Assembly: GCA_965275915.1 (NCBI GenBank)
Contig: CBDHYI010000008.1
Span: 744,001 to 808,000, forward strand
Source: JBDWFY01 sp965275915
Lineage (GTDB): Bacteria > Pseudomonadota > Alphaproteobacteria > Rhizobiales > Stappiaceae
Length of the DNA: 64,000 nucleotides
Direction: 5' to 3'
Positions 34,683 to 43,280 of this stretch are shown here, piece after piece. The number at the start of each line of letters is the position of its first letter. The first letter of the stretch is position 1. A program made the position numbers and the translations under genes. The notes beneath the pieces are model-generated. The model was not told where the DNA came from and searched no databases. It saw nothing but the letters and a program-made list of their open reading frames with translations.

Positions 34683-36114
34683 CACTACTTTGGCAGTTTG
34701 GTCATTGTCTCCATCGCAATCGGATTCGGCAGTGGGGACATCGTACTGGTGGTGGCTTTGGCGAGAGCGCGGCGATGACGGCGCGTCGTACGGCCGGCAG
34801 TGTGGGTTTAGGCGGTCCCTTGCGCTTCGCCGGAGGCGTTGTTTTTTTCCCCTTTCGCCTCGCCGAGGCGCTGATGTTGCAGGAAGGCATAGGCGATCAT
34901 GGTCATCAGCGCGTGACGGTGCAGGCCCTGCCAGGATCGCCCCTCGAAGTGATCCAGCCCCAGTTCCTCCTTCATCTGTTGGTGGGCCTGTTCGCACACC
35001 CAACGTGCTTTGATGGCGGTGGCAAGCGTCTTCAGATCGGTTTCGGCAGGCAGGTTGGACAGATAAAATTTGCGCTCACCGGAGGTGCGCATCTCTCCGA
35101 TCAGCCAGGCTTCTTCGCCCGGCATATGCTGTTGGCCCTTGTCGCGGATGCGCTGCGGTTTGCCGTCGGCGACGCAAATACGCGCGGCGGCGAAGGACGC
35201 CTGAAGTGGCCCTTTCGTTCCGTTGCGCCAGCTCAGCTTTGTCCACTCGGCATCGGCGAGCATGGTTTGAGCAGGAACAGAGAGTGTGTCGGGGATCGGA
35301 TTTTTGCGCGGACGACCACGGCCGGCGACCGGAAAGATGAGAGAGACGTCGGCTGGATAAACCTTCTGGTATTTGGGGATACCCACGGCCCAGGTGAGCC
35401 CGCGGGCGCTCAGACCTTGGCGAAACGGCGCCGACAGACCGTAGCCTGCATCGGCAAGAACCGTCTCGAACCGCACGCCTGTGGCCATCAGGCGGTCGAT
35501 CTCGTCGAGCGCGATCTCGGGCTTCGTGCGTGGCATGAACCGCGCTTGCGGGACATGCGCACGCTTCATGCGATCAGGGGCACTCGTCCAGCTCTCCGGC
35601 AGGAACAGCCGCAGGCCGATCGCCACGGGAACCTCGTCGCGTGCGAGCGTCAGCGACACCAGCGTCTGGCAGTTGGCTCTCTTGCCGAGCGCGGAGGCAT
35701 ATTGAGGCGCCACCCCAACCGAGTTGGCGCCCTTCTTCGGCAGCGCCGTATCGTCGATGACCAGAACCGCAGTCTTGCCGCCCACCATGCGGTCCGCTTG
35801 GCGCGCCAGTTCTTCCTCGAGAGGGTCCGCGTCCCACACGCCGCTCGAGATGAAGTGGTGCAACCGATCATAGCAGTTCGGCGCCACCCGAGCCGCGATC
35901 GGCTCCATGCTCTTACGCTCGCCGGGACCGATCAATCCGGCCACATAAAGCGGACACATCTGCCGACGTCGCTTGTGTCCCAGTCGCGTCAGGAAGGGTT
36001 CAAGCCATTGCATGAGCTCATCATTCCAGCCCGCCATCGTGCGCTCCTGTCGTTCTCGGAGCGCAAAGCATCACGCCAACTTGGATAATAAACTGTTAAA
36101 CTGCCAAAGTAGTG
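34683..36114. mobile_element. Complete IS701-family insertion sequence
   Basis: 1432 bp with 17-bp perfect terminal inverted repeats (CACTACTTTGGCAGTTT at the left, its complement at 36098-36114) and a CTAG target duplication at 34679-34682 and 36115-36118, as known for the IS701 family. It carries one intact transposase gene on the minus strand. Removing it rejoins an intergenic sequence, so no gene was interrupted. Confidence 0.92.
34808..36037 (-). CDS. IS701-family transposase
   Basis: 409 aa DDE transposase. VLVIDDTALPKKGANSVGVA holds the first Asp, VLADAGYGLSAPF the second, and the HQQMKEELGLDHFEGRSWQG segment the catalytic Glu region. A ribosome site (CAGGAG) precedes the ATG. The frame is intact and full length for the family, so the element could be active. 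The C-terminal tail (GEAKGEKNNASGEAQGTA) is low in structure. Confidence 0.95.
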   Translation of the reverse strand: MAGWNDELMQWLEPFLTRLGHKRRRQMCPLYVAGLIGPGERKSMEPIAARVAPNCYDRLHHFISSGVWDADPLEEELARQADRMVGGKTAVLVIDDTALPKKGANSVGVAPQYASALGKRANCQTLVSLTLARDEVPVAIGLRLFLPESWTSAPDRMKRAHVPQARFMPRTKPEIALDEIDRLMATGVRFETVLADAGYGLSAPFRQGLSARGLTWAVGIPKYQKVYPADVSLIFPVAGRGRPRKNPIPDTLSVPAQTMLADAEWTKLSWRNGTKGPLQASFAAARICVADGKPQRIRDKGQQHMPGEEAWLIGEMRTSGERKFYLSNLPAETDLKTLATAIKARWVCEQAHQQMKEELGLDHFEGRSWQGLHRHALMTMIAYAFLQHQRLGEAKGEKNNASGEAQGTA

Positions 36115-36313
36115 CTAGGCTCAGGACTCAATCATTTCATGCAATTCTGTTCCTGACTGCGCCCGCAAAGACTTGAAAACCGGACGGTTTCCTGCGCCTT
36201 TCCGCCTTGTCAAAAACAAATTCTGCTCTCGCACAATGGATGAAATGAATGGGTCCTGAGCCAAGATGTCCGAGGCGTTGTTTGCCTCATTCCCCCTTAT
36301 CGAAGGTTAAAAG

Positions 36314-38173
36314 ATGCCCGATTTACGCTCCCGTACCAGCACATTCGGCCGCAGGATGGCGGCTGCGCGAAGTCTTTGGCGCGCGACCGGTATGACGGAC
36401 GGGGATTTCGGCAAACCGATTATTGCCGTGGTCAATTCCTTTACCGAATTCGTTCCCGGACACGTGCATCTCAAGCCGCTTGGTGACATTGTGGCGGAGG
36501 AAATTCGCGTTTCAGGCGGCGTGCCGCGCGAATTCAACACAATTGCCGTTGATGACGGCATTGCAATGGGCCATGACGGCATGCTTTACAGCCTGCCCTC
36601 ACGGGAAGTGATTGCGGATTCCATTGAATACATGATCAACGCGCATTGTGTGGACGCAATGGTCTGCATTTCCAATTGCGACAAGATCACCCCGGGCATG
36701 ATGATTGCCGCCATGCGGCTCAATATCCCCGCGATCTTCGTTTCCGGGGGCCCGATGGAAGCGGGCAAGACCGAGCTGTCCGGTGTTACCAGAGCGACCG
36801 ATCTGGTCGATGCGATTCAGACGAGTGCCAATCCGGAGGTCTCGCAGGAAGATGTCGATGCGGTCGAGCGCTCGGCCTGTCCCACATGCGGATCCTGCTC
36901 CGGCATGTTTACGGCGAACTCGATGAATTGCCTGGCGGAGGCGCTCGGTCTTGCGCTGCCGGGGAACGGATCAATGCTTGCAACGCACGAGCAGCGCCGG
37001 GGTCTGTTTGAGGAAGCCGGACGGCGGATCGTCGGTCTGACCAGGCGCTGGTACGGACAGAATGATGGAACCGCTCTGCCGCGCGGGATTGCCAACTTTA
37101 AGGCATTCGAAAACGCGATGCGCGTCGATATGGCGATGGGCGGTTCGAGCAACACCGTTTTGCATCTTCTGGCTCTTGCCCATGAGGGGGAGGTGCCTTT
37201 TACGATGGCCGACATCGACCGTCTGTCCCGGTCAACTCCGCATTTGTGTAAAGTTGCGCCGGCCACGCCGGACTATCATATGGAAGATGTTCATCGGGCG
37301 GGCGGCATTGCAGCGATCCTTGGTGAACTGGACCGGTCTGGTTTGATTGATCGTGATGTCCCGACGGTTCATGCGCCGACAATGGGTGACTTTATCGACA
37401 CCTGGGATGTGGCCCGGCAAAACAGCGGCCGGGCGCATGATTTTTACAACGCCGCGCCCGGCGGTGTTCGAACGATCCATCCGTTTTCGCAAAACAATCG
37501 TTATGAGACGCTTGATCTTGACCGTTCAGGCGGCTGTGTGCGCGATATCGAACATGCCTATCGGCCCGATGGCGGGCTGGCGGTCCTGTTCGGTAACCTC
37601 GCGGAGGACGGCGCGATTGTGAAATCCGCCGCCGTCACGGAATCCATGCAGAGCTTCAGCGGACAAGCGGTTGTGTTCGACAGCCAGGACGATGCGGTTT
37701 CCGGCATTCTTTCGCGTAAGATCGCGCCCGGCAGCGTCGTCGTCATCCGTTATGAGGGGCCGAGAGGCGGGCCGGGCATGCAGGAAATGCTCTACCCGAC
37801 CACTTATCTGAAATCCGTCGGGCTCGATGAAAGTTGCGCTCTGATCACCGACGGCCGGTTTTCAGGCGGCTCGGCCGGATTGTCCGTCGGGCATATTTCC
37901 CCCGAAGCGGCGGAAGGCGGGCTGATCGGACTGATTGAGGATGGCGACAGGATTGACATCGACATACCGAACCGTTGTCTGTCGCTGGATGTGTCCGATG
38001 AGGAACTGGAAAGAAGACGGCGTTTGATGAACGAACGCTTTGGCGCGACGTGGCGCCCGGAAAAGCGCAATCGCACGGTTTCCACCGCGCTGCAGCTTTA
38101 TGCGGCGTCTGTCTCCAATGCCAGCAAGGGTGCTGTGCGCGACCTGTCGTTCCTGAAGGAACGGCAGATGTAA
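36314..38173 (+). CDS. ilvD: Dihydroxy-acid dehydratase
   Basis: 619 aa, E. coli IlvD length. FNTIAVDDGIAMGHDGM, SNCDKITPGMM (cluster ligand C122 and the carbamylated-Lys position K124), CPTCGSCSGMF and GPRGGPGMQEMLYPTTYLKS are all present. The enzyme converts 2,3-dihydroxy-3-methyl acids to the 2-oxo acids of valine and isoleucine using an Fe-S cluster and Mg. It stands alone, without other ilv genes, about 200 nt right of the IS element. Confidence 0.95.
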   Translation: MPDLRSRTSTFGRRMAAARSLWRATGMTDGDFGKPIIAVVNSFTEFVPGHVHLKPLGDIVAEEIRVSGGVPREFNTIAVDDGIAMGHDGMLYSLPSREVIADSIEYMINAHCVDAMVCISNCDKITPGMMIAAMRLNIPAIFVSGGPMEAGKTELSGVTRATDLVDAIQTSANPEVSQEDVDAVERSACPTCGSCSGMFTANSMNCLAEALGLALPGNGSMLATHEQRRGLFEEAGRRIVGLTRRWYGQNDGTALPRGIANFKAFENAMRVDMAMGGSSNTVLHLLALAHEGEVPFTMADIDRLSRSTPHLCKVAPATPDYHMEDVHRAGGIAAILGELDRSGLIDRDVPTVHAPTMGDFIDTWDVARQNSGRAHDFYNAAPGGVRTIHPFSQNNRYETLDLDRSGGCVRDIEHAYRPDGGLAVLFGNLAEDGAIVKSAAVTESMQSFSGQAVVFDSQDDAVSGILSRKIAPGSVVVIRYEGPRGGPGMQEMLYPTTYLKSVGLDESCALITDGRFSGGSAGLSVGHISPEAAEGGLIGLIEDGDRIDIDIPNRCLSLDVSDEELERRRRLMNERFGATWRPEKRNRTVSTALQLYAASVSNASKGAVRDLSFLKERQM

Positions 38174-38319
38174 CAGACTGTGTGACGAACCTCATTCCGT
38201 CACATCGCACCTGTAGCTTAAAAGAACGCAACGGTTAAGCTCATAATCCCGATATGTCTCTCATTGGCCGCTTTGAGAGACCGGCATGGATCGTTCTGTA
38301 AAGCGCAGTGAGGGCAAGG

Positions 38320-38637
38320 ATGAAATTTATTGTGGCAATCGCAGTCGGCTGTTTGTTTGTTCTGCCTGCACAGGCTCAGAATACCGGCGAGCCGGCCAAA
38401 TGTAATCTGCAGGGCAGTTCCAATGTTTTCGTCAATGGTCTTCCCAAGTTGCGCCTTGGCGATGTCGAAGGCTGCGAGGGAATAAAATACGAGATCATTG
38501 ACGGGTTGTTCGTAAACGGTCAGCCGGCGGTTCGTCTCCTTCCAAGTGAACGATGCGTTATCAGCGGCAGCCCGAATGTCTTTGCCAATGGGAAACCGGT
38601 CTATCGCCAGGGCGACATCGTTTGTTTCGATAAGTAG
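38320..38637 (+). CDS. Secreted PAAR-like protein
   Basis: 105 aa from the ATG at 38320; a GTG at 38308 is less likely. Signal peptide MKFIVAIAVGCLFVLPAQAQ. The mature part has two copies of a PAAR/DUF4150-like repeat: GSSNVFVNGLPKLRLGDV and GSPNVFANGKPVYRQGDIVC. PAAR proteins usually cap type VI secretion spikes and have no Sec signal, so this is an unusual exported version. No VgrG or other T6SS gene is nearby. Confidence 0.75.
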   Translation: MKFIVAIAVGCLFVLPAQAQNTGEPAKCNLQGSSNVFVNGLPKLRLGDVEGCEGIKYEIIDGLFVNGQPAVRLLPSERCVISGSPNVFANGKPVYRQGDIVCFDK

Positions 38638-38678
38638 GGACACGCCGGATCAGTCGTTCCGCCAAGGCAATACCGCTT

Positions 38679-38713
38679 AAAAATCCGCCGATGCGCACCG
38701 GATGATCGGCGGA
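38679..38713 (-). terminator. Rho-independent terminator
   Basis: Perfect 9-bp stem TCCGCCGAT/ATCGGCGGA with a 12-nt loop; on the minus strand it is followed by TTTTTAAG, 36 nt after the SRPBCC stop. It ends the cupin-ArsR-SRPBCC operon and may also serve the PAAR-like gene. Confidence 0.7.
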
Positions 38714-38748
38714 CTTGTCTTGTGTTCCATCTCGGATACGTTCTGAAT

Positions 38749-39177
38749 TCACGCAGCAACCGCTGCCCTGAGATCATTAAGATGGTCATCCCATCCCTTA
38801 TCCAGCGCCATCAGCAACTGCATGGCAGCCGGGCCGGCCGCTTCGGCGATGCCCTCGTGGGTCAGGGAGAGCCGGGTTCCTTCGGCAGCCTCCTCCAGGA
38901 TCCAGGTCACGGTCGTCTCCGTGCCTTCGAACGGCCCGATGATAAAGGTTGTCACCAGCCGGTTGGGCCGGTCCAGTTCGAGGACGCGGCCCCGGATCAC
39001 CGGTTCCCTTGCCGCATCCGTTTTCCTGAAAAGCTCGTAAGGCTCGCCCTGTTTCAGGTCCTCTTTGGCGGGGTGGTACCAGGCACCCAGTTTGTCCTTG
39101 TCCGTCAGATAGGACCACACGGTTTCCCGGCTGGCTTTGAAGAAGACGGTTTTTGACAGTGTTGTCGTGTCGGTCAT
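38749..39177 (-). CDS. SRPBCC (AHSA1-like) protein
   Basis: 142 aa START-fold protein: TVFFKASRETVWSYLTDKDKLGAWYHPAKEDL, then GRVLELDRPNRLVTTFIIGPFEGTETTVTWILEE and the C-terminal helix SLTHEGIAEAAGPAAMQLL. The start overlaps the ArsR gene by ATGA. Such AHSA1-like proteins are frequent partners of ArsR regulators; the ligand is unknown. Confidence 0.88.
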   Translation of the reverse strand: MTDTTTLSKTVFFKASRETVWSYLTDKDKLGAWYHPAKEDLKQGEPYELFRKTDAAREPVIRGRVLELDRPNRLVTTFIIGPFEGTETTVTWILEEAAEGTRLSLTHEGIAEAAGPAAMQLLMALDKGWDDHLNDLRAAVAA

Positions 39178-39515
39178 TTTGATTTTTCTTCCTCTTCAAC
39201 AGCCTGTTTCAGAGCGGACAGGCGGGTATCCCAGAAGCGGCTGAAATAGTTCAGCCAGTCTGCGACGGATTTCAGAGCCAGCGGTTCAAGGCGGTTGATC
39301 CGCTCTCTTCCCCTGGCGTGGACGGAAATGAGGTGGCCTTCTTCGAGGATCACCAGATGTTTTTTGACGGCGGCCCTGGTGATGTCGAACTTGTTCGCAA
39401 CGTCACCGACGGTCATGTCCTGTGCGCTCAGAAGCAGGAGGATGTCCCGCCGGGTCGGATCGGCCAGCGCGCGAAAGGCGGACTGAACGTCTGCCGGCTG
39501 TATTTTCCCGATCAT
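39174..39515 (-). CDS. ArsR-family transcriptional regulator
   Basis: 113 aa winged helix: FRALADPTRRDILLLLSAQDMTVGDVANKF, RAAVKKHLVILEEGHLISV and GRERINRLE, with no metal-binding cysteines. It lies between and overlaps by 4 nt both the cupin gene and the SRPBCC gene, making a three-gene translationally coupled operon. The palindrome at 39983-40004 upstream of the cupin start is its likely operator. Confidence 0.9.
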   Translation of the reverse strand: MIGKIQPADVQSAFRALADPTRRDILLLLSAQDMTVGDVANKFDITRAAVKKHLVILEEGHLISVHARGRERINRLEPLALKSVADWLNYFSRFWDTRLSALKQAVEEEEKSK

Positions 39516-39958
39516 TGCGGCACCGGCAGGAAGTCAAATTTTCCGTCCTGATAAAGAAATGTCACGCAGTCGACGTCGGAGACGCATTTGCTTACATGCG
39601 GCAGGTCTTTTGGGATCTTGTAAAACGATCCCTCGGGCAGAACTGTTTCCTCAGATGGATCGGCGCCAAAAGGACTGTGCACCATTGAACCGGAAATCAT
39701 GACGCCGAACATGTTGGCCGACTTGGTATGAGGCGGACTGACAAGGCCTGCGGGCAAACGGACCATCGCCATATAAGGCTCGGCAAAACGGTCCCCCAAC
39801 AGAGCAGCGAATGCCACGCCCTCCGGCGTTGTCTGCCAGTCAAGTGTCTTGGAAGAAAGACTGACGATTTTTTCGCCGTCTTGAGCCGGGACCGCAGGCG
39901 ACGTCATAGCCCAGGTCAACGCAGCACAGCTTAGAAGGACTCTTGCAAAGCGGGTCAT
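39512..39958 (-). CDS. Exported cupin protein (DUF4437-like)
   Basis: 148 aa from the ATG at 39958 (GGAG 6 nt before it). Signal peptide MTRFARVLLSCAALTWAMTSPAVPA. The cupin core has MAMVRLPAGLVSPPHTKSANMFGVMISGSM and LPEGSFYKIPKDLPHVSKC, where the histidines could bind a metal. First gene of the operon with ArsR and SRPBCC genes. Function unknown; extracytoplasmic. Confidence 0.8.
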   Translation of the reverse strand: MTRFARVLLSCAALTWAMTSPAVPAQDGEKIVSLSSKTLDWQTTPEGVAFAALLGDRFAEPYMAMVRLPAGLVSPPHTKSANMFGVMISGSMVHSPFGADPSEETVLPEGSFYKIPKDLPHVSKCVSDVDCVTFLYQDGKFDFLPVPQ

Positions 39959-39982
39959 TGAAAACTCCATTTGAAACCAAAA

Positions 39983-40004
39983 GGTATCATTTCTTTATGA
40001 TACC
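39983..40004. promoter_or_regulatory. ArsR operator with direct repeat
   Basis: Perfect inverted repeat GGTATCAT-N6-ATGATACC. The left arm with its flank (CCAAAAGGTATCAT) is repeated 21-25 bp further on as CCAAAAGGTTTCAT (40003-40016). It lies 25 nt before the cupin start. Confidence 0.65.
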
Positions 40005-40126
40005 AAAAGGTTTCATGTCAAGATGAAATTCACTGAGTGATGGAGAACGGGTCAAGAGGACAAATCGATTGTTTACGGATACTGAGTGAGTTGCGAACAG
40101 GGGCAGCTTTTGACAAGCGATTTTTA

Positions 40127-40591
40127 TCAGTAATACTTCATCTTCTGTTTGAGGTTTACGTATTTAATAACGGAAATAATAGAAAGAATACCGGTAATCA
40201 GAATGATAATGATTGCGCCGACCAGCATTTGAAATGAAAACTCTGCGCCCTCAATTTCCCACGTGCTTAAAAAATACTCGGGATGATCAGGATTATAGAC
40301 AACTGGAACTTTGGTGCCTAATGGAAGGTCAGTTGGTACGCCATCAAGTGAGCGGTTGATCTTGGCACTGTGTAGATCGCCAACTTGATCGGTGTATGTG
40401 AAGATCGTTCTATATTTGACGGCCTCCGTTATTGCACCTGTTGTTTCAATGCTATCAATCTGCAACATCAGATAGATTGATCCGCGCGAAAAACTGCTTG
40501 TCATAATGATTGTTGAAACCGCAACCAAAATGCAGGCGATTCCAATCCAAACCATATAGTAATCTGCCTGTTCTTCTTTGGGCGAGAACAT
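40127..40591 (-). CDS. DUF3592-like membrane protein
   Basis: 154 aa with one N-terminal (VWIGIACILVAVSTIIMTSS) and one C-terminal membrane helix (LVGAIIIILITGILSIISVI) flanking a beta-rich extracytoplasmic domain (YRTIFTYTDQVGDLHSAKINR, LGTKVPVVYNPDHPEYFLS). The V-Y-N-P-x-x-P motif is characteristic of DUF3592. AAAGGA precedes the ATG. The gene is AT-richer than its neighbours, consistent with transfer. Confidence 0.78.
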   Translation of the reverse strand: MFSPKEEQADYYMVWIGIACILVAVSTIIMTSSFSRGSIYLMLQIDSIETTGAITEAVKYRTIFTYTDQVGDLHSAKINRSLDGVPTDLPLGTKVPVVYNPDHPEYFLSTWEIEGAEFSFQMLVGAIIIILITGILSIISVIKYVNLKQKMKYY

Positions 40592-40839
40592 GTAAAATCC
40601 TTTGAATAGAATTGTTTAACTGAAATTGCACCGCTTCGGACCGGGTTGGGCATTTTTACGTGTCGAGAACTGCGACATGGATGCGGTTGCTGATATTTTA
40701 GGGATTAAGCCCGCCACATCACAAAAGACGCGTTGATTAGCCGAAATCAAAGGCGAATACAAACATAGGTTGAATAACCTGATGACGCAACAGCAGGATG
40801 TTGTATATTATTTCGTTTGTCTGGAAGCCAGAGACGCGA

Positions 40840-41223
40840 TTACGTCTTCTCCTCGACCGCGCCGCCGGCTTTCTTCCATCCGGAAAAGCCATCGAGAATA
40901 TGGCTCACACCCTTCAGGCCCATTTCCTGGGCGACTCGGGCGGAGAGGGCGGAGCGCCAGCCCGAGGCGCAATAGAACACGAAGCGTTTGTCTTCCTGAA
41001 ATTGCGGTTTGGCATAAGGGCTTTCCGGATCGATCCAGAACTCAAGCATACCGCGCGGGCAGTGAAATGCGCCCGGAACGAGACCGTCCCGCTGAAGTTC
41101 GCGGACATCGCGTAAGTCGACGAACTGGACCGTCGGGTCGCCCTGAAGGGCGAGGGCCTCCTGGGCAGTCAGGCCATCAACGATTTCATTGGCTTCAGCA
41201 ACCATATCTTTGACGCGCTTCAT
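40840..41223 (-). CDS. Rhodanese-domain protein
   Basis: 127 aa single rhodanese domain. The catalytic loop CASGWRS (C85) follows the strand FVFYC, with VDLRDVRELQRDGLVPGAFHCPRGML upstream and the C-terminal GLKGVSHILDGFSGWKKAGG. It is predicted to transfer sulfur or act as a persulfide carrier in the cytoplasm; the acceptor is unknown. Confidence 0.9.
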   Translation of the reverse strand: MKRVKDMVAEANEIVDGLTAQEALALQGDPTVQFVDLRDVRELQRDGLVPGAFHCPRGMLEFWIDPESPYAKPQFQEDKRFVFYCASGWRSALSARVAQEMGLKGVSHILDGFSGWKKAGGAVEEKT

Positions 41224-41363
41224 GATGAAGTTCCCTACTTTTCAAGCTTTCTGCGGGACAGTTTAAGTGCGATATCCGTCGCCGACAAACGCGCCGGTAC
41301 GGCGTCCGCAGTGGGCGCTCATTTGTAGCAAACCGGATTGCGAAAAACGATACCTCGCGCGGA

Positions 41364-41750
41364 TCAGCCCCGTACCCAGTCAATCGCGTCCTGTCGCTCT
41401 TCCATGGTGAAATGCCGGACTTCGAAGCTGGTAATCGGATCGGCGATCTTGGCATAAATATCCAGCCAGCCCTGATCGCCGACAACCGCGATGCGATCCA
41501 TTGTCGTCAGGAGCGTCCGGAACCGCTTGAGCTTTTCCGCAACCAGACCGGCATGAAATTTGGGAACGGCGTGCATTTCCGCGAAAATACGGAGTTTTCT
41601 TCCTTCCGCTTTCGCATCATCGAACCGCTTCCAGATCCAGTCGGCATCACTGTTCAGGATTTCCCCTTCGTCGACGGCATACGCTAAGATGCCATTTGCT
41701 TCATCGTCGATGTCAAGACGAACGAGGCCTTTTTTGTCCGTTTCTGCCAT
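41364..41750 (-). CDS. SpoIIAA-like (STAS-related) protein
   Basis: 128 aa. The pattern GLVRLDIDDEANGILAYAVDEGEI, KLRIFAEMHAVPKFHAGLVAEK, RIAVVGDQGWLDIYAKIADPITSFEVRHF matches the SpoIIAA-like family (Pfam 11964), which has a STAS-like alpha/beta fold and may bind lipids or act in signalling. GGAG lies 8 nt before the ATG. Confidence 0.82.
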   Translation of the reverse strand: MAETDKKGLVRLDIDDEANGILAYAVDEGEILNSDADWIWKRFDDAKAEGRKLRIFAEMHAVPKFHAGLVAEKLKRFRTLLTTMDRIAVVGDQGWLDIYAKIADPITSFEVRHFTMEERQDAIDWVRG

Positions 41751-41810
41751 CTGTCACTCCAAGGTTGAGCTGGTAAGGAAATTCGGTTCCCAGCGGGCCG
41801 GCTTGAAAGT

Positions 41811-42170
41811 TCAGGAGTGTTTCTCGCAGAACTTTTTGAAGTCCAACAGAGGTTGAGTCGCAAGCTGCTTGTTTATGCAATCTTGCCTGAACTCCTTCAT
41901 GGTCTCTTGAGTGAGGTCCAATTCATCAGCCGTGTGGCCATCCAGAAACGTCTCGGATGCTTGAGCTAACTCTATATCAATCGCCTCCCGGCAGATATGA
42001 ACCAGCTCAAACAATAAATCTTTATCTCGGCATTTTCTTACCTCATCGCAGTGAATGAGCGCATTTAGAAGATCACCCTCGTAAAAATCACCAGCAGCCA
42101 GCGGATTGGCCTGAAGAACACTGAGTGCTAACGGCAGAAGATGTGTGACGCCGATATTTTGTCCGATCAT
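41811..42170 (-). CDS. CdiI-type immunity protein, start codon uncertain
   Basis: The frame from the ATG at 42170 gives 119 aa starting MIGQNIGVTHLLPLALSV, ANPLAAGDFYEGDLLNALIH. The same frame continues upstream without a stop to 42329 and reads KTLEQLENDCWGQANPDTN and CHRLRRKPVGESSVEDFRI, which are the usual N-terminal part of contact-dependent-inhibition immunity proteins. That part contains no ATG, GTG or TTG; an ATA at 42329 stands where a start is expected. So the gene is either inactivated by loss of the start, or starts unusually. GC is lower than in neighbours. Confidence 0.6.
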   Translation of the reverse strand: MIGQNIGVTHLLPLALSVLQANPLAAGDFYEGDLLNALIHCDEVRKCRDKDLLFELVHICREAIDIELAQASETFLDGHTADELDLTQETMKEFRQDCINKQLATQPLLDFKKFCEKHS

Positions 42171-42309
42171 TATTCGAAAATCTTCGACCGAAGATTCACC
42201 AACGGGCTTTCGCCTTAATCGGTGACACGTCTTAACAAGGTTAGTGTCAGGGTTGGCTTGACCCCAACAATCGTTTTCCAGTTGTTCAAGTGTTTTTTGC
42301 AGGCTTTTG

Positions 42310-42921
42310 TCAGTGTAGGACTGAGATATCTTCGTTTAGTAACATGGCAAGGGATCGATCATTGGCGAGCAGACTGTCATCGAGGCCAAAACCGGGATCA
42401 CGCGGATCGTCAACCGACATCACTGGCCCTAGAGAAACGGCATCCACCAGTCTGCTCCAAACGTCGGAGGCAATCCTGTCTTTTGCCCATGTACCCGACA
42501 GAAAGTATCGCACCTTCTCGCTTTTGGCAGCCTTTACTTCAAGGTCTCCAATAACCTCCGGGCCGTGGGCTTCCAGAAGATTTTCGAGTGGACCAGCCGC
42601 CAGGACAGCAATATCAAGCGATGACTGGCATCGGGACAAGGCAGCATAGAGGAATTCCAGGGACGCTTTCGGATTGTGACCGATCATTTCATCAATGCAG
42701 TCTGTGGCCTGCATCTCTTGATCTGACATCCATTCCTCGTCGTCCGACGCCTGAGGGTTCTCATCCTCGCCAACACTTCTCATGCCTTCAATGAAGAGAC
42801 GCGCCAAGTTATCTGCATCGAACGCGTCCATAGCCGTTAGGCACAACGGACTTGCACCTTCGAATTCACACGCCCAGCAGCGCCAATTTTTCATGTTCCA
42901 ACATTCTTGACTTTTCTTCAC
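42310..42921 (-). CDS. DUF6869-like protein, possible immunity protein
   Basis: 203 aa from a GTG at 42921 (ATG at 42894 is an alternative). Cys/Trp-rich N-terminus (WRCWACEFEGASPLCLTAMD); the core ASLEFLYAALSRCQSSLDIAVLAAGPLENLLEAHGPEVI and AAKSEKVRYFLSGTW resembles DUF6869, a family often beside polymorphic toxin loci. It precedes the CdiI-like frame and overlaps its upstream extension by about 20 nt. No toxin gene is visible. Confidence 0.6.
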   Translation of the reverse strand: MKKSQECWNMKNWRCWACEFEGASPLCLTAMDAFDADNLARLFIEGMRSVGEDENPQASDDEEWMSDQEMQATDCIDEMIGHNPKASLEFLYAALSRCQSSLDIAVLAAGPLENLLEAHGPEVIGDLEVKAAKSEKVRYFLSGTWAKDRIASDVWSRLVDAVSLGPVMSVDDPRDPGFGLDDSLLANDRSLAMLLNEDISVLH

Positions 42922-43004
42922 CTAATACTGCGACTCTTCACTTTTAGCGGGTCTTCTGTGCATTGTCATAAGGAGAAATACGGGTCGCCAACAGGAGATC
43001 AGTC

Positions 43005-43271
43005 ATGTGCCGCAATATCCGTCCGCTGTTCAACTACAACCCGCCCGCGACCGAGGACGAAATCCGCAGTGCGGCGCTGCAGTTCGTGCGGAAAATCAGC
43101 GGGTCGACGAAACCGTCCAAACGCAATGAGGCGGCTTTTGACAGAGCTGTTGAGGATATCGCGGATCGCGTTCAGCTGTTATTGACCTCCCTGGAAACGT
43201 CGCAACCGCCGAAGAACAGGGAAGAGGAGGCGGAAAAAGCGCGCAAGAGACGTGCTGCGCGCTTTGGCTGA
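43005..43271 (+). CDS. DUF2277 protein
   Basis: 88 aa. MCRNIRPLFNYNPPATEDEIRSAALQFVRKISGSTKPS is the DUF2277 signature; the N-terminal Cys and conserved Phe/Pro/Ala pattern are family features. Charged C-terminus (NREEEAEKARKRRAARF). AGGAG precedes the ATG. Function unknown. Convergent with the enoyl-CoA hydratase gene. Confidence 0.9.
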   Translation: MCRNIRPLFNYNPPATEDEIRSAALQFVRKISGSTKPSKRNEAAFDRAVEDIADRVQLLLTSLETSQPPKNREEEAEKARKRRAARFG

Positions 43272-43280
43272 ATCGGTTGA

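Noticed and set aside
34658..36088. 476-codon plus-strand frame across the IS element
   Set aside because: It is the reverse-strand shadow of the transposase, a GC-rich gene.
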